A DNA stretch of 64,000 nt from Oscillospiraceae bacterium (GTDB lineage Bacteria > Bacillota > Clostridia > Oscillospirales > Ruminococcaceae). This document shows positions 13,937-24,100 of the stretch, piece by piece; within the stretch, counting starts at the first letter, position 1; each line of letters opens with the position of its first letter. A program made the position numbers and the translations under genes. The notes below the pieces were generated by a model. The model searched no databases, was not told the DNA's origin, and saw only the letters and a program-made list of their open reading frames with translations. Where the stretch lies: contig JAFXBK010000083.1 in assembly GCA_017521825.1 (NCBI GenBank), positions 20,938-84,937 on the forward strand. Direction: 5' to 3'.

Positions 13937-15836
13937 TAAAAAACCGAACATCAAAAAACCTTCTCTCGATATGGTAACAATTAAAAGGCTTCTTTCCTAT
14001 TTTAAAAATTACCGGATTTCGATGTTTTTTGTTTTCCTTTGCATAATCCTTTCCACCGCCGCAAGCGTTGCTTCCTCGCTTTTCATCAAAACACTCATAG
14101 ATGATTACATCACGCCGCTTGTTGGAGTACAAAACCCGGATTTTTCCGCTTTGGTGGGCGCGCTTTTCGGAATGGCGGTGCTTTATCTTACCGGAATTTT
14201 GTCCTCGCTTTTCTATAACAGAACCATGGCGAAGGTTTCCCAGAATATCCTTAAAGATATCCGTTCTTCCATGTTCCGCCATATGCAAAGGCTTCCGATA
14301 AAATATTTCGACAGCCACAGCCACGGCGATGTTATGAGTTATTATACAAACGATGCCGATGCCCTTCGCCAGATGCTCTCCCAAAGTATTCCCCAGGTTA
14401 TCCAGTCCATTCTTTCCATAACCTTTGTTTTTATTTCAATGCTTATCCAAAGCGTTTGGCTTACGGTTTTTGTCCTTATTTTCACCTTCTTCATGCTTAA
14501 ACTTCTCGGAAAAATAACCGGAAAATCCGGACATTATTTTATGGAAGCCCAGCGTTCCGTTGCGGGAATGAACGGTTATATCGAGGAAATGATAAACGGC
14601 CAGAAGGTTGTTAAGGTTTTTAACCACGAAGAAAAAGCCAAAGAGGCCTTTGACGGAAAGAATGGCGAACTTTGCTTCAACGCGACCAACGCGAACAAAT
14701 TCGCCAACACCCTTATGCCGCTTATGAACGGCCTTGGCTATTTCCTTTACGTAATAATCGCGATAATCGGCGGCTATCTTGCCCTTTCCGGCATTCCGAA
14801 CCTTACCCTTTTCGGAATGGGAACCCTTACTCTTGGTACGATAGCTTCCTTCCTCCAGCTTTCAAGAAGCTTTTGCCAGCCCATAGGCAACGTTTCCAAC
14901 CAGATAAACTCCGTTGTTATGGCGGTTGCCGGCGCAAGAAGAATTTTTGAATTCATTGATGAACCCATCGAGGAAAACAACGGAAAAGTAACCCTTGTCA
15001 ATATGACAAAGAAAAACGGAATTATTGAGGAAACGGAAGAAAGAACCGAACAATGGGCATGGAAAATTCCCCATGAGGACGGAACTTTTGAATTCCGGGA
15101 GCTCCAGGGCGGCGTTCGCCTTGAGCACGTTGATTTTTCCTACGTTCCGGGAAAACGCGTTCTCCACGATGTTTCCTTCTATGCTGAACCGGGACAGAAG
15201 GTTGCCCTTGTTGGCGCAACCGGCGCGGGAAAAACCACCATTACTAACCTTATCAACCATTTTTACGATATTGAAAACGGCGCGATTACCTATGATGGAA
15301 TCAATATCCGCGATATCAATAAAGATGACCTTCGCCGTTCCATGGGCGTTGTTCTTCAGGACGTAAACCTTTTTACCGGAACGGTTATGGAAAATCTCCG
15401 TTACGGAAGACCGGACGCCACCGACGAAGAATGTATCGCCGCGGCGCAGCTTGCGGATGCCGACGCATTTATCCGTATGCTTCCGGAAGGTTATAACACC
15501 GTCCTTGAAGGGGACGGAAGCGGACTTTCCCAGGGTCAGCGCCAGCTTATTTCCATAGCGCGCGCCGCCGTTGCGGATCCGCCGGTTATGATTCTTGATG
15601 AAGCTACCTCTTCCATCGATACCCGAACCGAAGCCATTGTTCAGCGCGGAATGGACGCCCTTATGTACGGAAGAACGGTTTTTGTAATTGCCCACCGCCT
15701 TTCCACCGTCCAGAACTCCGACGTTATTATGGTTCTTGACCACGGAAGAATTATCGAAAGAGGAAACCACGATAAACTTATCGAGGAAAAAGGAACCTAT
15801 TACCGCCTTTACACCGGCGCCTTTGAACTTGAATAA
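13929..15836 (+). CDS. ABC exporter half-transporter, catalytically complete partner
   Basis: A 635-residue permease-ATPase fusion starting at ATG 13929 with GGAAGGAGG before it. After six membrane segments there is an insert of about 40 residues before the nucleotide-binding domain (TEERTEQWAWKIPHE). Walker A is GATGAGKTT (about residue 427), signature GLSQGQRQL, and Walker B VMILDEATSSID with the catalytic Glu. The degenerate signature here and the degenerate Walker B in the partner complement each other, as expected for a heterodimer with one active ATP site. A terminator follows. Confidence 0.9.
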   Translation: MNDKKPNIKKPSLDMVTIKRLLSYFKNYRISMFFVFLCIILSTAASVASSLFIKTLIDDYITPLVGVQNPDFSALVGALFGMAVLYLTGILSSLFYNRTMAKVSQNILKDIRSSMFRHMQRLPIKYFDSHSHGDVMSYYTNDADALRQMLSQSIPQVIQSILSITFVFISMLIQSVWLTVFVLIFTFFMLKLLGKITGKSGHYFMEAQRSVAGMNGYIEEMINGQKVVKVFNHEEKAKEAFDGKNGELCFNATNANKFANTLMPLMNGLGYFLYVIIAIIGGYLALSGIPNLTLFGMGTLTLGTIASFLQLSRSFCQPIGNVSNQINSVVMAVAGARRIFEFIDEPIEENNGKVTLVNMTKKNGIIEETEERTEQWAWKIPHEDGTFEFRELQGGVRLEHVDFSYVPGKRVLHDVSFYAEPGQKVALVGATGAGKTTITNLINHFYDIENGAITYDGINIRDINKDDLRRSMGVVLQDVNLFTGTVMENLRYGRPDATDEECIAAAQLADADAFIRMLPEGYNTVLEGDGSGLSQGQRQLISIARAAVADPPVMILDEATSSIDTRTEAIVQRGMDALMYGRTVFVIAHRLSTVQNSDVIMVLDHGRIIERGNHDKLIEEKGTYYRLYTGAFELE

Positions 15837-15843
15837 AAAAACA

Positions 15844-15874
15844 AAAAAAGAGCCTTTCAAAAAGGCTCTTTTTT
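15844..15874 (+). terminator. Intrinsic terminator of the ABC operon
   Basis: AAAAAAGAGCCTTT, loop CAA, AAAGGCTCTTTTTT. Confidence 0.95.
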
Positions 15875-15940
15875 AATATTTAGTTAATGACTTTCCAGAA
15901 GAAAAATGATAGAATAGGAAACAGAAAAGGGGGAGTTTTT

Positions 15941-16435
15941 TTGAACCAGAATCTTAAAAACGAAATTTTTGCGGCGGTTTTCGCCGGAATCCTTTGCGGA
16001 GCCATGTGCCTTGTTGGCTTTCTTTTCGTTGCGCCGGAAAGATGGTATCTTTCCTTTGTTGTTGCGGTTTTGATGGGCGGAGTTGTTTTTTATAAATCCG
16101 TTTCCGATAAAAAGAAAAACTCCGGAAAATATGAAAGGGACGAACACCTTATCGGTTTTCCCTATATTTTTTCGGCGGAAGGATATCTCCGGGGCGATTC
16201 CGACACAAACGCAAAATTCTATTTCGGCGAAGATAAAATCGGCGTTCTTTATTATAAAAACGTAAGGCCGCTTACGGAAGAATTTGAAAAAGACCGCATA
16301 AAAGTCGGTTATTTTGACCGCAGCGGCTGGTTTGCCATTGTTATAAACGGCGAAAAACAAAGGATTGTTATCCCGAAGGGAAACGCGGAAAAAGCTTCGG
16401 AAGTTCTTGACGTTATTCTTGGCGGAAAAGAATAA
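15941..16435 (+). CDS. Small membrane-anchored protein, unknown function
   Basis: A 164-residue protein with two N-terminal membrane segments (IFAAVFAGILCGAMCLVGFL and WYLSFVVAVLMGGVVFY). A cytoplasmic beta-rich part follows (KFYFGEDKIGVLYYKNV, then GWFAIVINGEKQRIVIP) and ends in a helix. This layout recalls PH-like or YcxB-like membrane proteins, but no family is certain. I chose TTG 15941 because AAAGGGGGAG stands 6 bases before it; the ATG at 15887 has no ribosome site and lies against the preceding terminator. Confidence 0.7.
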   Translation: MNQNLKNEIFAAVFAGILCGAMCLVGFLFVAPERWYLSFVVAVLMGGVVFYKSVSDKKKNSGKYERDEHLIGFPYIFSAEGYLRGDSDTNAKFYFGEDKIGVLYYKNVRPLTEEFEKDRIKVGYFDRSGWFAIVINGEKQRIVIPKGNAEKASEVLDVILGGKE

Positions 16436-16463
16436 AAAAGAGTTTTTTCTCCCTGTGATTCTA

Positions 16464-16493
16464 TTGACAACTCCATTTATATTATGATATTAT
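16464..16493 (+). promoter_or_regulatory. Promoter of the pyr operon
   Basis: TTGACA (16464-16469), 18 bases, TATTAT (16488-16493), placed just before the leader with the PyrR site. Confidence 0.75.
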
Positions 16494-16502
16494 ATAAAAA
16501 AT

Positions 16503-16637
16503 AAATCTTTAAAGACGATACAGAGAGATCGGCAAGATTTGTATATATAATGTTCTGGCGCTTTGCATTAAAATTTTGCGGTGCCGTAATTTTTGTATGC
16601 ATTCCGCCGGCGAATTCTGTTCGCCAGCGGATTTTTT
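16503..16637 (+). promoter_or_regulatory. PyrR-type attenuator leader
   Basis: A hairpin AAATCTT/AAGATTT (16503-16540) encloses CGAT-ACAGAGAG-ATCG, whose CAGAGAG loop fits the known PyrR binding loop. Downstream stands a terminator: TCCGC-C-GGCGAA, loop TTCTG, TTCGCC-A-GCGGA (16603-16631) and six T. The stretch between, with GCGGTGCCG, can pair with the first terminator arm to form an antiterminator. In this known mechanism UMP-loaded PyrR holds the anti-antiterminator and transcription stops. No pyrR gene is in the window. Confidence 0.85.
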
Positions 16638-16656
16638 GTTTTGAAAGGATTGTTCA

Positions 16657-17868
16657 ATGATGAGTGATTTGGAAAACAAAAAGGTTGAATTTAAATCCGA
16701 ATTTTGCGAAAATGCTTTCTTCGCGGAAGTTTCTTCCGATGAAGAGGGTACTGTTCGCGATTTTTCAAAATATGCCGTATTCCCCGGTTTTTGCGATGTG
16801 CATGTGCATTTTCGTGAGCCGGGGTTTTCTTATAAGGAAACCATAAAAACCGGTTCAATGGCGGCGGCAAAGGGCGGTTACACTTCCGTCTGCACAATGC
16901 CGAACCTTAACCCCGTCCCGGATTCTCCGGAACATCTTAAGGAACAGACCGATATAATCGAGCGGGATGCGGTTATCGAAGTTCTGCCCTATGCCGCAAT
17001 TACCGTCGGCGAAAAAGGCGAGGAACTTGTGGATATGGAATCCCTTGCGGAAAAGGTAATTGCTTTTTCCGACGACGGAAGGGGAGTTCAGAGCGAAGAA
17101 ATGATGCGCGAAGCAATGCTCCGTGCAAAAGCTCTCGGCAAGATGATAGTTGCCCATTGCGAAGTTAACGAACTTCTTAAAGGCGGATACATCCACGACG
17201 GCGATTACGCAAAAGAACACGGCCACCGGGGAATCTGCAGCGAAAGCGAATGGAAACAGATTGAAAGGGACCTTCGCCTTGCGAAAGAAACTGGATGCGC
17301 CTACCACGTCTGCCACATTTCCACCAAGGAAAGCGTTGATATAATCCGAAAGGCAAAAGCCGAAGGAGTAAACGTAACCTGCGAAACCGGTCCCCATTAT
17401 CTGGTTATGGACGATTCCGATTTGCAGGAAGAAGGAAGATTCAAAATGAATCCTCCGCTTAGGGGAAAAGCGGACAGGGAAGCCCTTATCAAAGGAATCC
17501 AGGACGGAACAATCGATATGATAGCCACCGACCATGCGCCCCATTCCGCGGAAGAAAAATCGAGGGGACTTGAAAAATCCCCCTTCGGAATAACCGGAAT
17601 CGAAACCTGCTTCCCGGTTGTTTACACAAAGCTTGTTAAAACCGGAATAATCACCCTTGAAAAGGCGATTGAGCTTCTTGCGATCAACCCGAGAAAGCGC
17701 TTCGGAATTTCTATCGGGAACGATTTTACCGTATGGGATCTTGAAGCCCTTGAAAAAGTTGAACCGGAAAAATTCCTTTCCATGGGAAAAGCAACGCCTT
17801 TTGAAGGCTGGGAACTTTTCGGAAAATGCTTGCTCACCGTCAAAGACGGACAGATTGTTTATAAATAA
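16657..17868 (+). CDS. pyrC: Dihydroorotase
   Basis: A 403-residue class I dihydroorotase, which closes carbamoyl-aspartate to dihydroorotate, step three of UMP synthesis. Zinc ligands are in DVHVHFREPG (residues 47-56), in AHCEVN and CHIST, and the catalytic aspartate in ATDHAPHS. The second half has the usual GPHYL and NPRKRFG motifs. It is the first gene of the pyr operon, just after the PyrR leader, with GAAAGGATTG before the ATG. Length is slightly under the usual 420-430 residues, mostly from a short N-terminal part. Confidence 0.93.
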   Translation: MMSDLENKKVEFKSEFCENAFFAEVSSDEEGTVRDFSKYAVFPGFCDVHVHFREPGFSYKETIKTGSMAAAKGGYTSVCTMPNLNPVPDSPEHLKEQTDIIERDAVIEVLPYAAITVGEKGEELVDMESLAEKVIAFSDDGRGVQSEEMMREAMLRAKALGKMIVAHCEVNELLKGGYIHDGDYAKEHGHRGICSESEWKQIERDLRLAKETGCAYHVCHISTKESVDIIRKAKAEGVNVTCETGPHYLVMDDSDLQEEGRFKMNPPLRGKADREALIKGIQDGTIDMIATDHAPHSAEEKSRGLEKSPFGITGIETCFPVVYTKLVKTGIITLEKAIELLAINPRKRFGISIGNDFTVWDLEALEKVEPEKFLSMGKATPFEGWELFGKCLLTVKDGQIVYK

Positions 17869-17902
17869 TTTTCAGATATAAAACGAAGGAGAGCGAAAAA
17901 GA

Positions 17903-20900
17903 ATGGCAAAAAGAACGGACATCAAAAAAATCCTTATCATCGGCTCCGGCCCTATCGTAATCGGCCAGGCTGCGGAATTTGACTATGCGGGAACCCAGGC
18001 ATGCCTTGCGCTTAAAGAAGAAGGCTATGAGGTTGTTCTTTGCAACAGCAACCCCGCAACCATCATGACCGATACCCTTATTGCGGATAAGGTCTATATG
18101 GAGCCTCTTACCCTTGAATACATCGCAAAAATCATCCGCCACGAAAGACCCGATGCAATCGTTCCCGGAATCGGCGGCCAGACCGGCCTTAACCTTGCAA
18201 TGCAGCTTGAGAAAAAAGGCATCCTTAAAGAATGCCGCGTAAAACTTCTCGGAACCAGCAGCGAAAGTATTGAAAGAGCCGAAGACCGCGAAATGTTTAA
18301 GGAACTTTGCCAGTCCATCGGCGAACCGGTAATCCCTTCCGAAATCACTTATAATCTTGACGAAGCAAAAGCAGCTGCGGAACGCATCGGATATCCTATC
18401 GTTCTTCGCCCGGCATTTACCCTTGGCGGAACCGGCGGCGGCTTTGCAAACAACGAAGAGGAACTTGTTGAAATCGGCAGAAACGCATTCAAACTTTCCC
18501 CGGTTCATCAGGTTCTTATCGAAAAAAGCGTTAAAGGTTATAAGGAAATCGAATTCGAGGTTATGCGCGATTCCGAAGATAACGCAATCACCATCTGCGG
18601 AATGGAAAACGTCGATCCCGTCGGCGTACATACCGGCGACTCCATCGTTGTTGCTCCTATCATGACCCTTTCCGACCATGATATGAAAATGCTCAACGAT
18701 TCCGCAATAAAACTTATCCGCGAACTTAAAATCGAAGGCGGCTGCAACGTCCAGTTCGCTCTCAATCCGGAAAGTTCCGAATATTACCTTATCGAAGTTA
18801 ACCCCCGTGTTTCCCGTTCTTCCGCCCTTGCTTCCAAAGCAAGCGGTTTCCCCATTGCAAAAGTTACCGCAAAAATTGCCGTCGGCATGACTCTTGACGA
18901 AATTGAGCTTGCCGGAACCACCGCAAAAACCGAGCCTTCCCTCGATTACGTTATCGCAAAACTTCCGCGCTTCCCCTTCGATAAATTCGCAACCGCCCCC
19001 AACACTCTCGGAACCCAGATGAAAGCAACCGGCGAAATCATGGGAATCGGTTCCAACCTTGAAGAATGCCTTCTTAAAGGTGTTCGCTCCCTTGAAACCG
19101 GCGTTTGCCACCTCTACCTCAAAAAATTCGACGGCATGAGCACCGAAGAAATTTATAAATATATTGAACAGTTCCGCGATGACAACATCTTTGGAATTGC
19201 CGAACTTCTTCGCCGCGGCGAAACCACCGCAAAACTTCACGAAGTTACCAAAATCACCGAGTTCTTCCTTAAAGCTGTTGAAAACATCGTAAAGATGGAA
19301 GCTAAGGTTAAGGAAAACGTAAAAGACGAGGCTGTTCTTCTTGAAGCAAAGAAAATGGGCTTCGGCGATGAATATATCGCAAAACTCTGGAACTGCAGCG
19401 AAATCGAAGTTTTCAGATTCCGCAAAGAAAAAAATATGTTCCCGGTTTACAGAATGGTCGATACCTTCCATTGCGGAGCATATATCCCTTATTTCTATTC
19501 TTCCTACACCGGCGAAAACGCTTCCATTGTAACCGATAAAAAGAAGATTATCGTTCTCGGAGCGGGTCCTATCCGTATCGGCCAGGGCGTTGAATTTGAC
19601 TATTCCACCGTTCACGCAGTAACCACCATCAAAAAATCCGGTTACGAGGCAATTATCATCAACAACAACCCGGAAACCGTTTCCACCGACTATACCACCA
19701 GCGATAAGCTCTATTTTGAACCTCTTACTCCTGAAGATGTTATGAACATCATCGAGCTTGAAAAACCGGAAGGCGTAATCGCTTCCCTTGGCGGCCAGAC
19801 CGCAATCAACCTTGCGGAGCCGCTCCGCGACAGAGGCGTTAAAATCATCGGCACCGATTGCGACGCAATCGAAAGAGCCGAAAACCGCGACAGCTTTGAA
19901 AAAATCCTTGAGGAACTCAATATTCCCCAGCCGAAGGGCAAAGCTGTTACCAATATTGAAGACGGCTGCAAAGCCGCGGCGGAAGTCGGCTATCCGGTTC
20001 TTGTTCGTCCTTCCTTCGTTCTTGGCGGAAGAGCAATGCAGATTGTTGCAACCGAAGCACAGCTTCGCCAGTACCTTAAAACCGCCGTTGAACTCGGCGA
20101 AGATAAACCGGTTCTTGTTGATAAATATATCTTCGGAAAAGAAGTTGAGGTTGACGCAATCTGCGACGGAATCGATGTTTTCGTACCCGGAATTATGGAA
20201 CTTGTTGAAAGAACCGGTATCCACTCCGGCGACTCCATAAGCGTATATCCCACCTTCAGCATCTCCGACAAAGTTAAAGGCACCATCCTCCAGTATGCGA
20301 AAAAGCTCGGCCTCGGAATCGGAATCATCGGCCTTTATAATATCCAGTTCATTGTTGACGAACACGACGACGTTTATATCATCGAAGTTAACCCCCGTTC
20401 TTCCAGAACCGTTCCGTTCCTTTCCAAAGCAACCGGTTACAGCCTTGCGGATATCGCAACGGAAGTAATCCTTGGCAAGAGCCTTAAGGAACAGGGAATC
20501 TTCGGAATCTATCCGGACGAAAAGAAGAGATGGTACGTAAAAGTTCCGGTATTCTCCTTCAACAAAATCCACGGACTTGACGCTTACCTTTCCCCGGAAA
20601 TGAAATCCACCGGCGAAGCAATCGGTTATGACGATAAACTTAACCGAGCGCTTTATAAAGCGCTCCAGGCTTCCGGAATGCACCTCCAGAACTATGGCAC
20701 CATCTTCGCAACCATCGCTGATAAAGATAAGGAAGAGGCTCTTCCCCTTATCCGCCGTTTCTATGACCTTGGCTTCAACATTGAAGCAACCGCAGGTACC
20801 GCAAAATTCCTTAAAGAAAACGGAATCCGCACCCACGTTCTTCATAAAATCAGCGAAGGCAACGAAGAAATCCGCGATTCTCTCCGCCAGGGCCACATCG

Positions 20901-21076
20901 CTTACGTAATCAACACCCGCGACGTTGCCGCTGTCGGTTCCGAATATGACGGCCAGCTTATCCGCAATTATGCAATTGAAAACAACGTTTCCGTTTTCAC
21001 CGCACTCGATACCGTAAAAGTTCTTCTCGACGTTCTTGAAGAAACCACCCTTTGCATCTCCACCATCGACGCTTAA
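17903..21076 (+). CDS. carB: Carbamoyl-phosphate synthase large subunit
   Basis: A full-length 1057-residue CarB, which makes carbamoyl phosphate from bicarbonate, ammonia and two ATP. Two homologous ATP-grasp halves are visible: the first opens with [20 protein letters not shown] and the second, near residue 550, with [20 protein letters not shown]. The oligomerization part lies between them, and the last 120 residues are the MGS-like regulatory domain ([14 protein letters not shown]). GAAGGAGAG precedes ATG 17903. The glutaminase subunit gene carA is not adjacent and does not occur in the window, so it must lie elsewhere. Confidence 0.95.
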   Translation: MAKRTDIKKILIIGSGPIVIGQAAEFDYAGTQACLALKEEGYEVVLCNSNPATIMTDTLIADKVYMEPLTLEYIAKIIRHERPDAIVPGIGGQTGLNLAMQLEKKGILKECRVKLLGTSSESIERAEDREMFKELCQSIGEPVIPSEITYNLDEAKAAAERIGYPIVLRPAFTLGGTGGGFANNEEELVEIGRNAFKLSPVHQVLIEKSVKGYKEIEFEVMRDSEDNAITICGMENVDPVGVHTGDSIVVAPIMTLSDHDMKMLNDSAIKLIRELKIEGGCNVQFALNPESSEYYLIEVNPRVSRSSALASKASGFPIAKVTAKIAVGMTLDEIELAGTTAKTEPSLDYVIAKLPRFPFDKFATAPNTLGTQMKATGEIMGIGSNLEECLLKGVRSLETGVCHLYLKKFDGMSTEEIYKYIEQFRDDNIFGIAELLRRGETTAKLHEVTKITEFFLKAVENIVKMEAKVKENVKDEAVLLEAKKMGFGDEYIAKLWNCSEIEVFRFRKEKNMFPVYRMVDTFHCGAYIPYFYSSYTGENASIVTDKKKIIVLGAGPIRIGQGVEFDYSTVHAVTTIKKSGYEAIIINNNPETVSTDYTTSDKLYFEPLTPEDVMNIIELEKPEGVIASLGGQTAINLAEPLRDRGVKIIGTDCDAIERAENRDSFEKILEELNIPQPKGKAVTNIEDGCKAAAEVGYPVLVRPSFVLGGRAMQIVATEAQLRQYLKTAVELGEDKPVLVDKYIFGKEVEVDAICDGIDVFVPGIMELVERTGIHSGDSISVYPTFSISDKVKGTILQYAKKLGLGIGIIGLYNIQFIVDEHDDVYIIEVNPRSSRTVPFLSKATGYSLADIATEVILGKSLKEQGIFGIYPDEKKRWYVKVPVFSFNKIHGLDAYLSPEMKSTGEAIGYDDKLNRALYKALQASGMHLQNYGTIFATIADKDKEEALPLIRRFYDLGFNIEATAGTAKFLKENGIRTHVLHKISEGNEEIRDSLRQGHIAYVINTRDVAAVGSEYDGQLIRNYAIENNVSVFTALDTVKVLLDVLEETTLCISTIDA

Positions 21077-21085
21077 GGAGGAAAT

Positions 21086-21820
21086 ATGAGACAGCTGCTT
21101 TTTGAAATAAAAGAAAATAAGCCCCTTACAAAGGACATTATGGAAATGGTCCTTGCGGGTGATACTTCCGATATCACCCGCCCCGGCCAGTTTGTAAATA
21201 TCAAGCTTGACGGACTTTATCTCCGCCGCCCCATTTCCGTATGTGATTCGGAAGAGGGAAAACTCACCCTTATCTATAAGGTTGTTGGAAAAGGCACCGA
21301 ACAGATGAGAGATATGACCGAAGGAACCCTCGATATCCTTTCCTCCCTCGGAAACGGATACGATACTTCCATCTCCGGTGAAAAACCGCTCCTTATCGGC
21401 GGCGGCGTCGGCGTTCCTCCTCTTTATATGCTTGCGAAGGAACTTCGCAAAGAGGGAAAGGAAGTTTCCGTGATCCTCGGCTTCAACACCAAGGACGAAA
21501 TCTTCTATGAAGAAGAATTCAAAGCCCTCGGCTGTGAAGTTTACGTAACCACCGTTGACGGTTCCTACGGAATCAAAGGTTTTGTAACCGAAGCCATGAA
21601 GGAAATTGATTACACCCATTTCTTCACCTGCGGACCGGAACCCATGCTTAAAGCGGTCTGGAACGCATCCGAAACCTCCGGCCAGCTCAGCTTCGAGGAA
21701 AGAATGGGCTGCGGCTTCGGCGCCTGCATGGGCTGTTCCTGCAAAACCCTTACCGGTTTCAAACGCATCTGCAAAGACGGCCCTATCATGATGAAGGAGG
21801 AAATTTTATGGAAAGATTAA
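21086..21820 (+). CDS. pyrK: Dihydroorotate dehydrogenase electron-transfer subunit
   Basis: A 244-residue flavoprotein that passes electrons from PyrD to NAD+. The FAD-binding RRPISVCDSEEG motif, the NAD-binding GGGVGVPPLYMLAKEL and the C-terminal 2Fe-2S cysteine group (CGFGACMGCSCK, then RICKDGP) are all present. AAGGAGG precedes the start, 10 bases after the carB stop. Its 3' end overlaps pyrD by 13 bases, so synthesis of the two subunits is coupled. This identifies a class 1B enzyme. Confidence 0.95.
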   Translation: MRQLLFEIKENKPLTKDIMEMVLAGDTSDITRPGQFVNIKLDGLYLRRPISVCDSEEGKLTLIYKVVGKGTEQMRDMTEGTLDILSSLGNGYDTSISGEKPLLIGGGVGVPPLYMLAKELRKEGKEVSVILGFNTKDEIFYEEEFKALGCEVYVTTVDGSYGIKGFVTEAMKEIDYTHFFTCGPEPMLKAVWNASETSGQLSFEERMGCGFGACMGCSCKTLTGFKRICKDGPIMMKEEILWKD

Positions 21821-22719
21821 AAGTAAATCTTTGCGGAATCGAAATGGATAACCCCATTATCCCTGCTTCCGGAACTTTCGGCTACGGTTATGAATTTGCC
21901 GAACTTTATGATATCAACATGCTCGGAACTTTCTCCTTCAAAGGAACCACCAAAGAGCCCAGATTCGGCAACCCCACCCCGAGAATTGCCGAATGCACCG
22001 CCGGAATGATAAACGCCGTTGGTCTTCAGAACCCGGGCGTTGAAAAAGTTATCGGCGAGGAACTTCCGAAACTTGCAAAATGCTTCAATAAAAAGGTTAT
22101 GGCAAACGTTTCCGGTTTTTCCGTCGAAGATTATGCCTATACCTGCGAAAAACTTGATAAATGCGACCAGGTCGGCTGGCTTGAAGTAAACATCAGCTGC
22201 CCCAACGTACACGGCGGCGGAATGAGCTTCGGAACTTCCCCGGAAGCCGCCGCAACCATTGTTAAAGCGGTAAAAGCCGTTACCACCAAACCCGTTATCG
22301 TAAAACTTTCGCCCAACGTTACCGATATCGTTTCCATCGCAAAAGCCTGCGAGGAAGCCGGCGCAGACGGTCTTTCCCTTATCAACACCCTTATGGGAAT
22401 GAGAATCGACCTTAAGACCAAAAAACCGGTTATCGCAAACAAAATGGGCGGTTTTTCCGGCCCGGCAATTTTCCCGGTTGCGGTAAAAATGGTTTACCAG
22501 GTTGCCCAGGCTGTTAAAATCCCGATTGTCGGAATGGGCGGCGTTTCCTGCGCCGAGGACGTAATCGAACTTATGCTTGCCGGCGCAACCGCTGTTCAGA
22601 TCGGCGCCGCAAACCTTGTGGATCCTTATATCTGCAGAGATATAATTAATGACCTTCCGAGAGTCATGGATAAATACGGAATCAATAATCTCAGCGAAAT
22701 TATAGGAGGAGTTAAATAA
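21808..22719 (+). CDS. pyrD: Dihydroorotate dehydrogenase B, catalytic subunit
   Basis: A 303-residue TIM-barrel FMN enzyme oxidizing dihydroorotate to orotate. The active-site loop [11 protein letters not shown] carries the cysteine base typical of class 1 enzymes. FMN-binding parts are seen in [10 protein letters not shown] and [19 protein letters not shown]. It starts inside the end of pyrK with AAGGAGG before its ATG, and is followed two bases after its stop by pyrF. The partner PyrK marks it as the NAD-linked 1B form. Confidence 0.95.
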   Translation: MERLKVNLCGIEMDNPIIPASGTFGYGYEFAELYDINMLGTFSFKGTTKEPRFGNPTPRIAECTAGMINAVGLQNPGVEKVIGEELPKLAKCFNKKVMANVSGFSVEDYAYTCEKLDKCDQVGWLEVNISCPNVHGGGMSFGTSPEAAATIVKAVKAVTTKPVIVKLSPNVTDIVSIAKACEEAGADGLSLINTLMGMRIDLKTKKPVIANKMGGFSGPAIFPVAVKMVYQVAQAVKIPIVGMGGVSCAEDVIELMLAGATAVQIGAANLVDPYICRDIINDLPRVMDKYGINNLSEIIGGVK

Positions 22720-22720
22720 A

Positions 22721-23419
22721 ATGGGAAAAGACGTTATTATTGCCTGCGATTTTTCTTCCGCAGAAAAAACTTTCGAGTTCCTCGATAAATTCGAGGGCAA
22801 AAAACCTTTCGTAAAAATCGGTATGGAGCTTTTCTATGCGGAAGGTCCTTCCATCGTTCGTGAAATCAAAGCAAGAGGACACAAAATTTTCCTCGACCTC
22901 AAACTCCACGATATCCCCAACACCGTTAAAAAAGCAATGTCCGTTCTTTCCGGACTTGACGTTGATATGACCAACCTCCATGCGGCAGGTACCTGCAGAA
23001 TGATGGAAGCCGCAATCGAAGGCCTTACCAGACCCGATGGCACCCGCCCTCTTCTCATCGCGGTAACCCAGCTTACTTCCACCGACCAGGAAGCAATGGA
23101 AAATGACCTTCTTATCAAAGAACCCCTTCCGGAAGTTGTTATGCACTATGCCCAGAACGCTAAAAAAGCAGGTCTTGACGGCGTTGTTTGTTCTCCGCTT
23201 GAATCAAAAAAAGTTCACGATTCCTGCGGCGCTGATTTTGTTACCGTAACCCCCGGCGTTCGTTTTGCCGACGGCGACAAAGGCGACCAGAAACGTGTTA
23301 TGACCCCTGCTGACGCAAAAGCAATCGGTTCCGATTATATCGTAGTAGGCCGTCCCATCACCGCCGCCGAAGACCCGGTTGCGGCTTATGAACGCTGCGT
23401 AGCGGAATTTGTTGATTAA
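22721..23419 (+). CDS. pyrF: Orotidine-5'-phosphate decarboxylase
   Basis: A 232-residue enzyme of the short bacterial type that decarboxylates OMP to UMP. The catalytic array is visible in [13 protein letters not shown] (the D-K-x2-D motif), and the phosphate-binding end in [22 protein letters not shown] stands before the ATG, and the gene starts one base after pyrD. Length matches the B. subtilis form and not the longer PyrF seen in some other clostridia. Confidence 0.95.
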   Translation: MGKDVIIACDFSSAEKTFEFLDKFEGKKPFVKIGMELFYAEGPSIVREIKARGHKIFLDLKLHDIPNTVKKAMSVLSGLDVDMTNLHAAGTCRMMEAAIEGLTRPDGTRPLLIAVTQLTSTDQEAMENDLLIKEPLPEVVMHYAQNAKKAGLDGVVCSPLESKKVHDSCGADFVTVTPGVRFADGDKGDQKRVMTPADAKAIGSDYIVVGRPITAAEDPVAAYERCVAEFVD

Positions 23420-23446
23420 TAGAAGTACATAAAAGGAGAAAGAAAA

Positions 23447-24100
23447 ATGGAAGCTTATAAAAGAGAATTTATCGAATTCCTCCAGAGCGCAGGAGTTCTC
23501 AAATTCGGTGATTTCACCGCAAAATCCGGCCGTAAAATCCCTTATTTCGTAAACGCAGGCATGATCAAAACCGGCGACCAGATTTCCAAACTCGGCGAAT
23601 TCTATGCAAAAGCATATTTTGACAAACTCGGCAAAAAAGAAGCCGTTCTCTACGGCCCTGCATATAAAGGCATTCCGCTTTCCATTTCCGCCGCAGTTGC
23701 TCTTTCCAAAAACGGCCTTGACGTTCCCTTCTTCTTCAACAGAAAAGAAGCAAAAGACCACGGCGAAGGCGGCACTTTTGTTGGTTACATTCCCCAGCCC
23801 GGCCAGGAAATCGTCATCATTGAAGACGTAATCACCGCCGGAACTGCAATCCGCGAATCTATGGAAATCCTCAGCCAGCTGGAAGATACCAAAGTTATCG
23901 CAACCTTTATCATGGTTAACCGCAAGGAAAAAGGCCAGACCGAAAAAGGCGCAATGGAAGAAATTTCCGAACAGTTCGGCTTCCCGGTATATTCCGTTGT
24001 TGACGTTTACGATATTATCGAATTCCTTGAAGAAGATCCCGCAAACGAAGAAAACGTAACCAGAATCAAAAATTACCTCGCAATTAACGGAGCAAAATAA
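23447..24100 (+). CDS. pyrE: Orotate phosphoribosyltransferase
   Basis: A 217-residue type I phosphoribosyltransferase converting orotate and PRPP to OMP. The PRPP motif is IVIIEDVITAGTAIRES, and YGPAYKGIPLS is the orotate/pyrophosphate loop. It begins 27 bases after pyrF behind AAAAGGAGAAAG, and its stop is directly followed by the pyrB start (TAAATG), so both are in one transcript. Confidence 0.95.
   Translation: MEAYKREFIEFLQSAGVLKFGDFTAKSGRKIPYFVNAGMIKTGDQISKLGEFYAKAYFDKLGKKEAVLYGPAYKGIPLSISAAVALSKNGLDVPFFFNRKEAKDHGEGGTFVGYIPQPGQEIVIIEDVITAGTAIRESMEILSQLEDTKVIATFIMVNRKEKGQTEKGAMEEISEQFGFPVYSVVDVYDIIEFLEEDPANEENVTRIKNYLAINGAK

Noticed and set aside
14862..15860. Minus-strand 332-codon frame within the second ABC gene
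   Set aside because: Shadow of an unmistakable ABC transporter gene.
17840..21619. A 1259-codon minus-strand open frame opposite the pyr genes
   Set aside because: It lies antisense to carB, whose motifs and ribosome site are clear. The long frame is a side effect of codon bias (few TTA, CTA, TCA codons); its translation has no domain.
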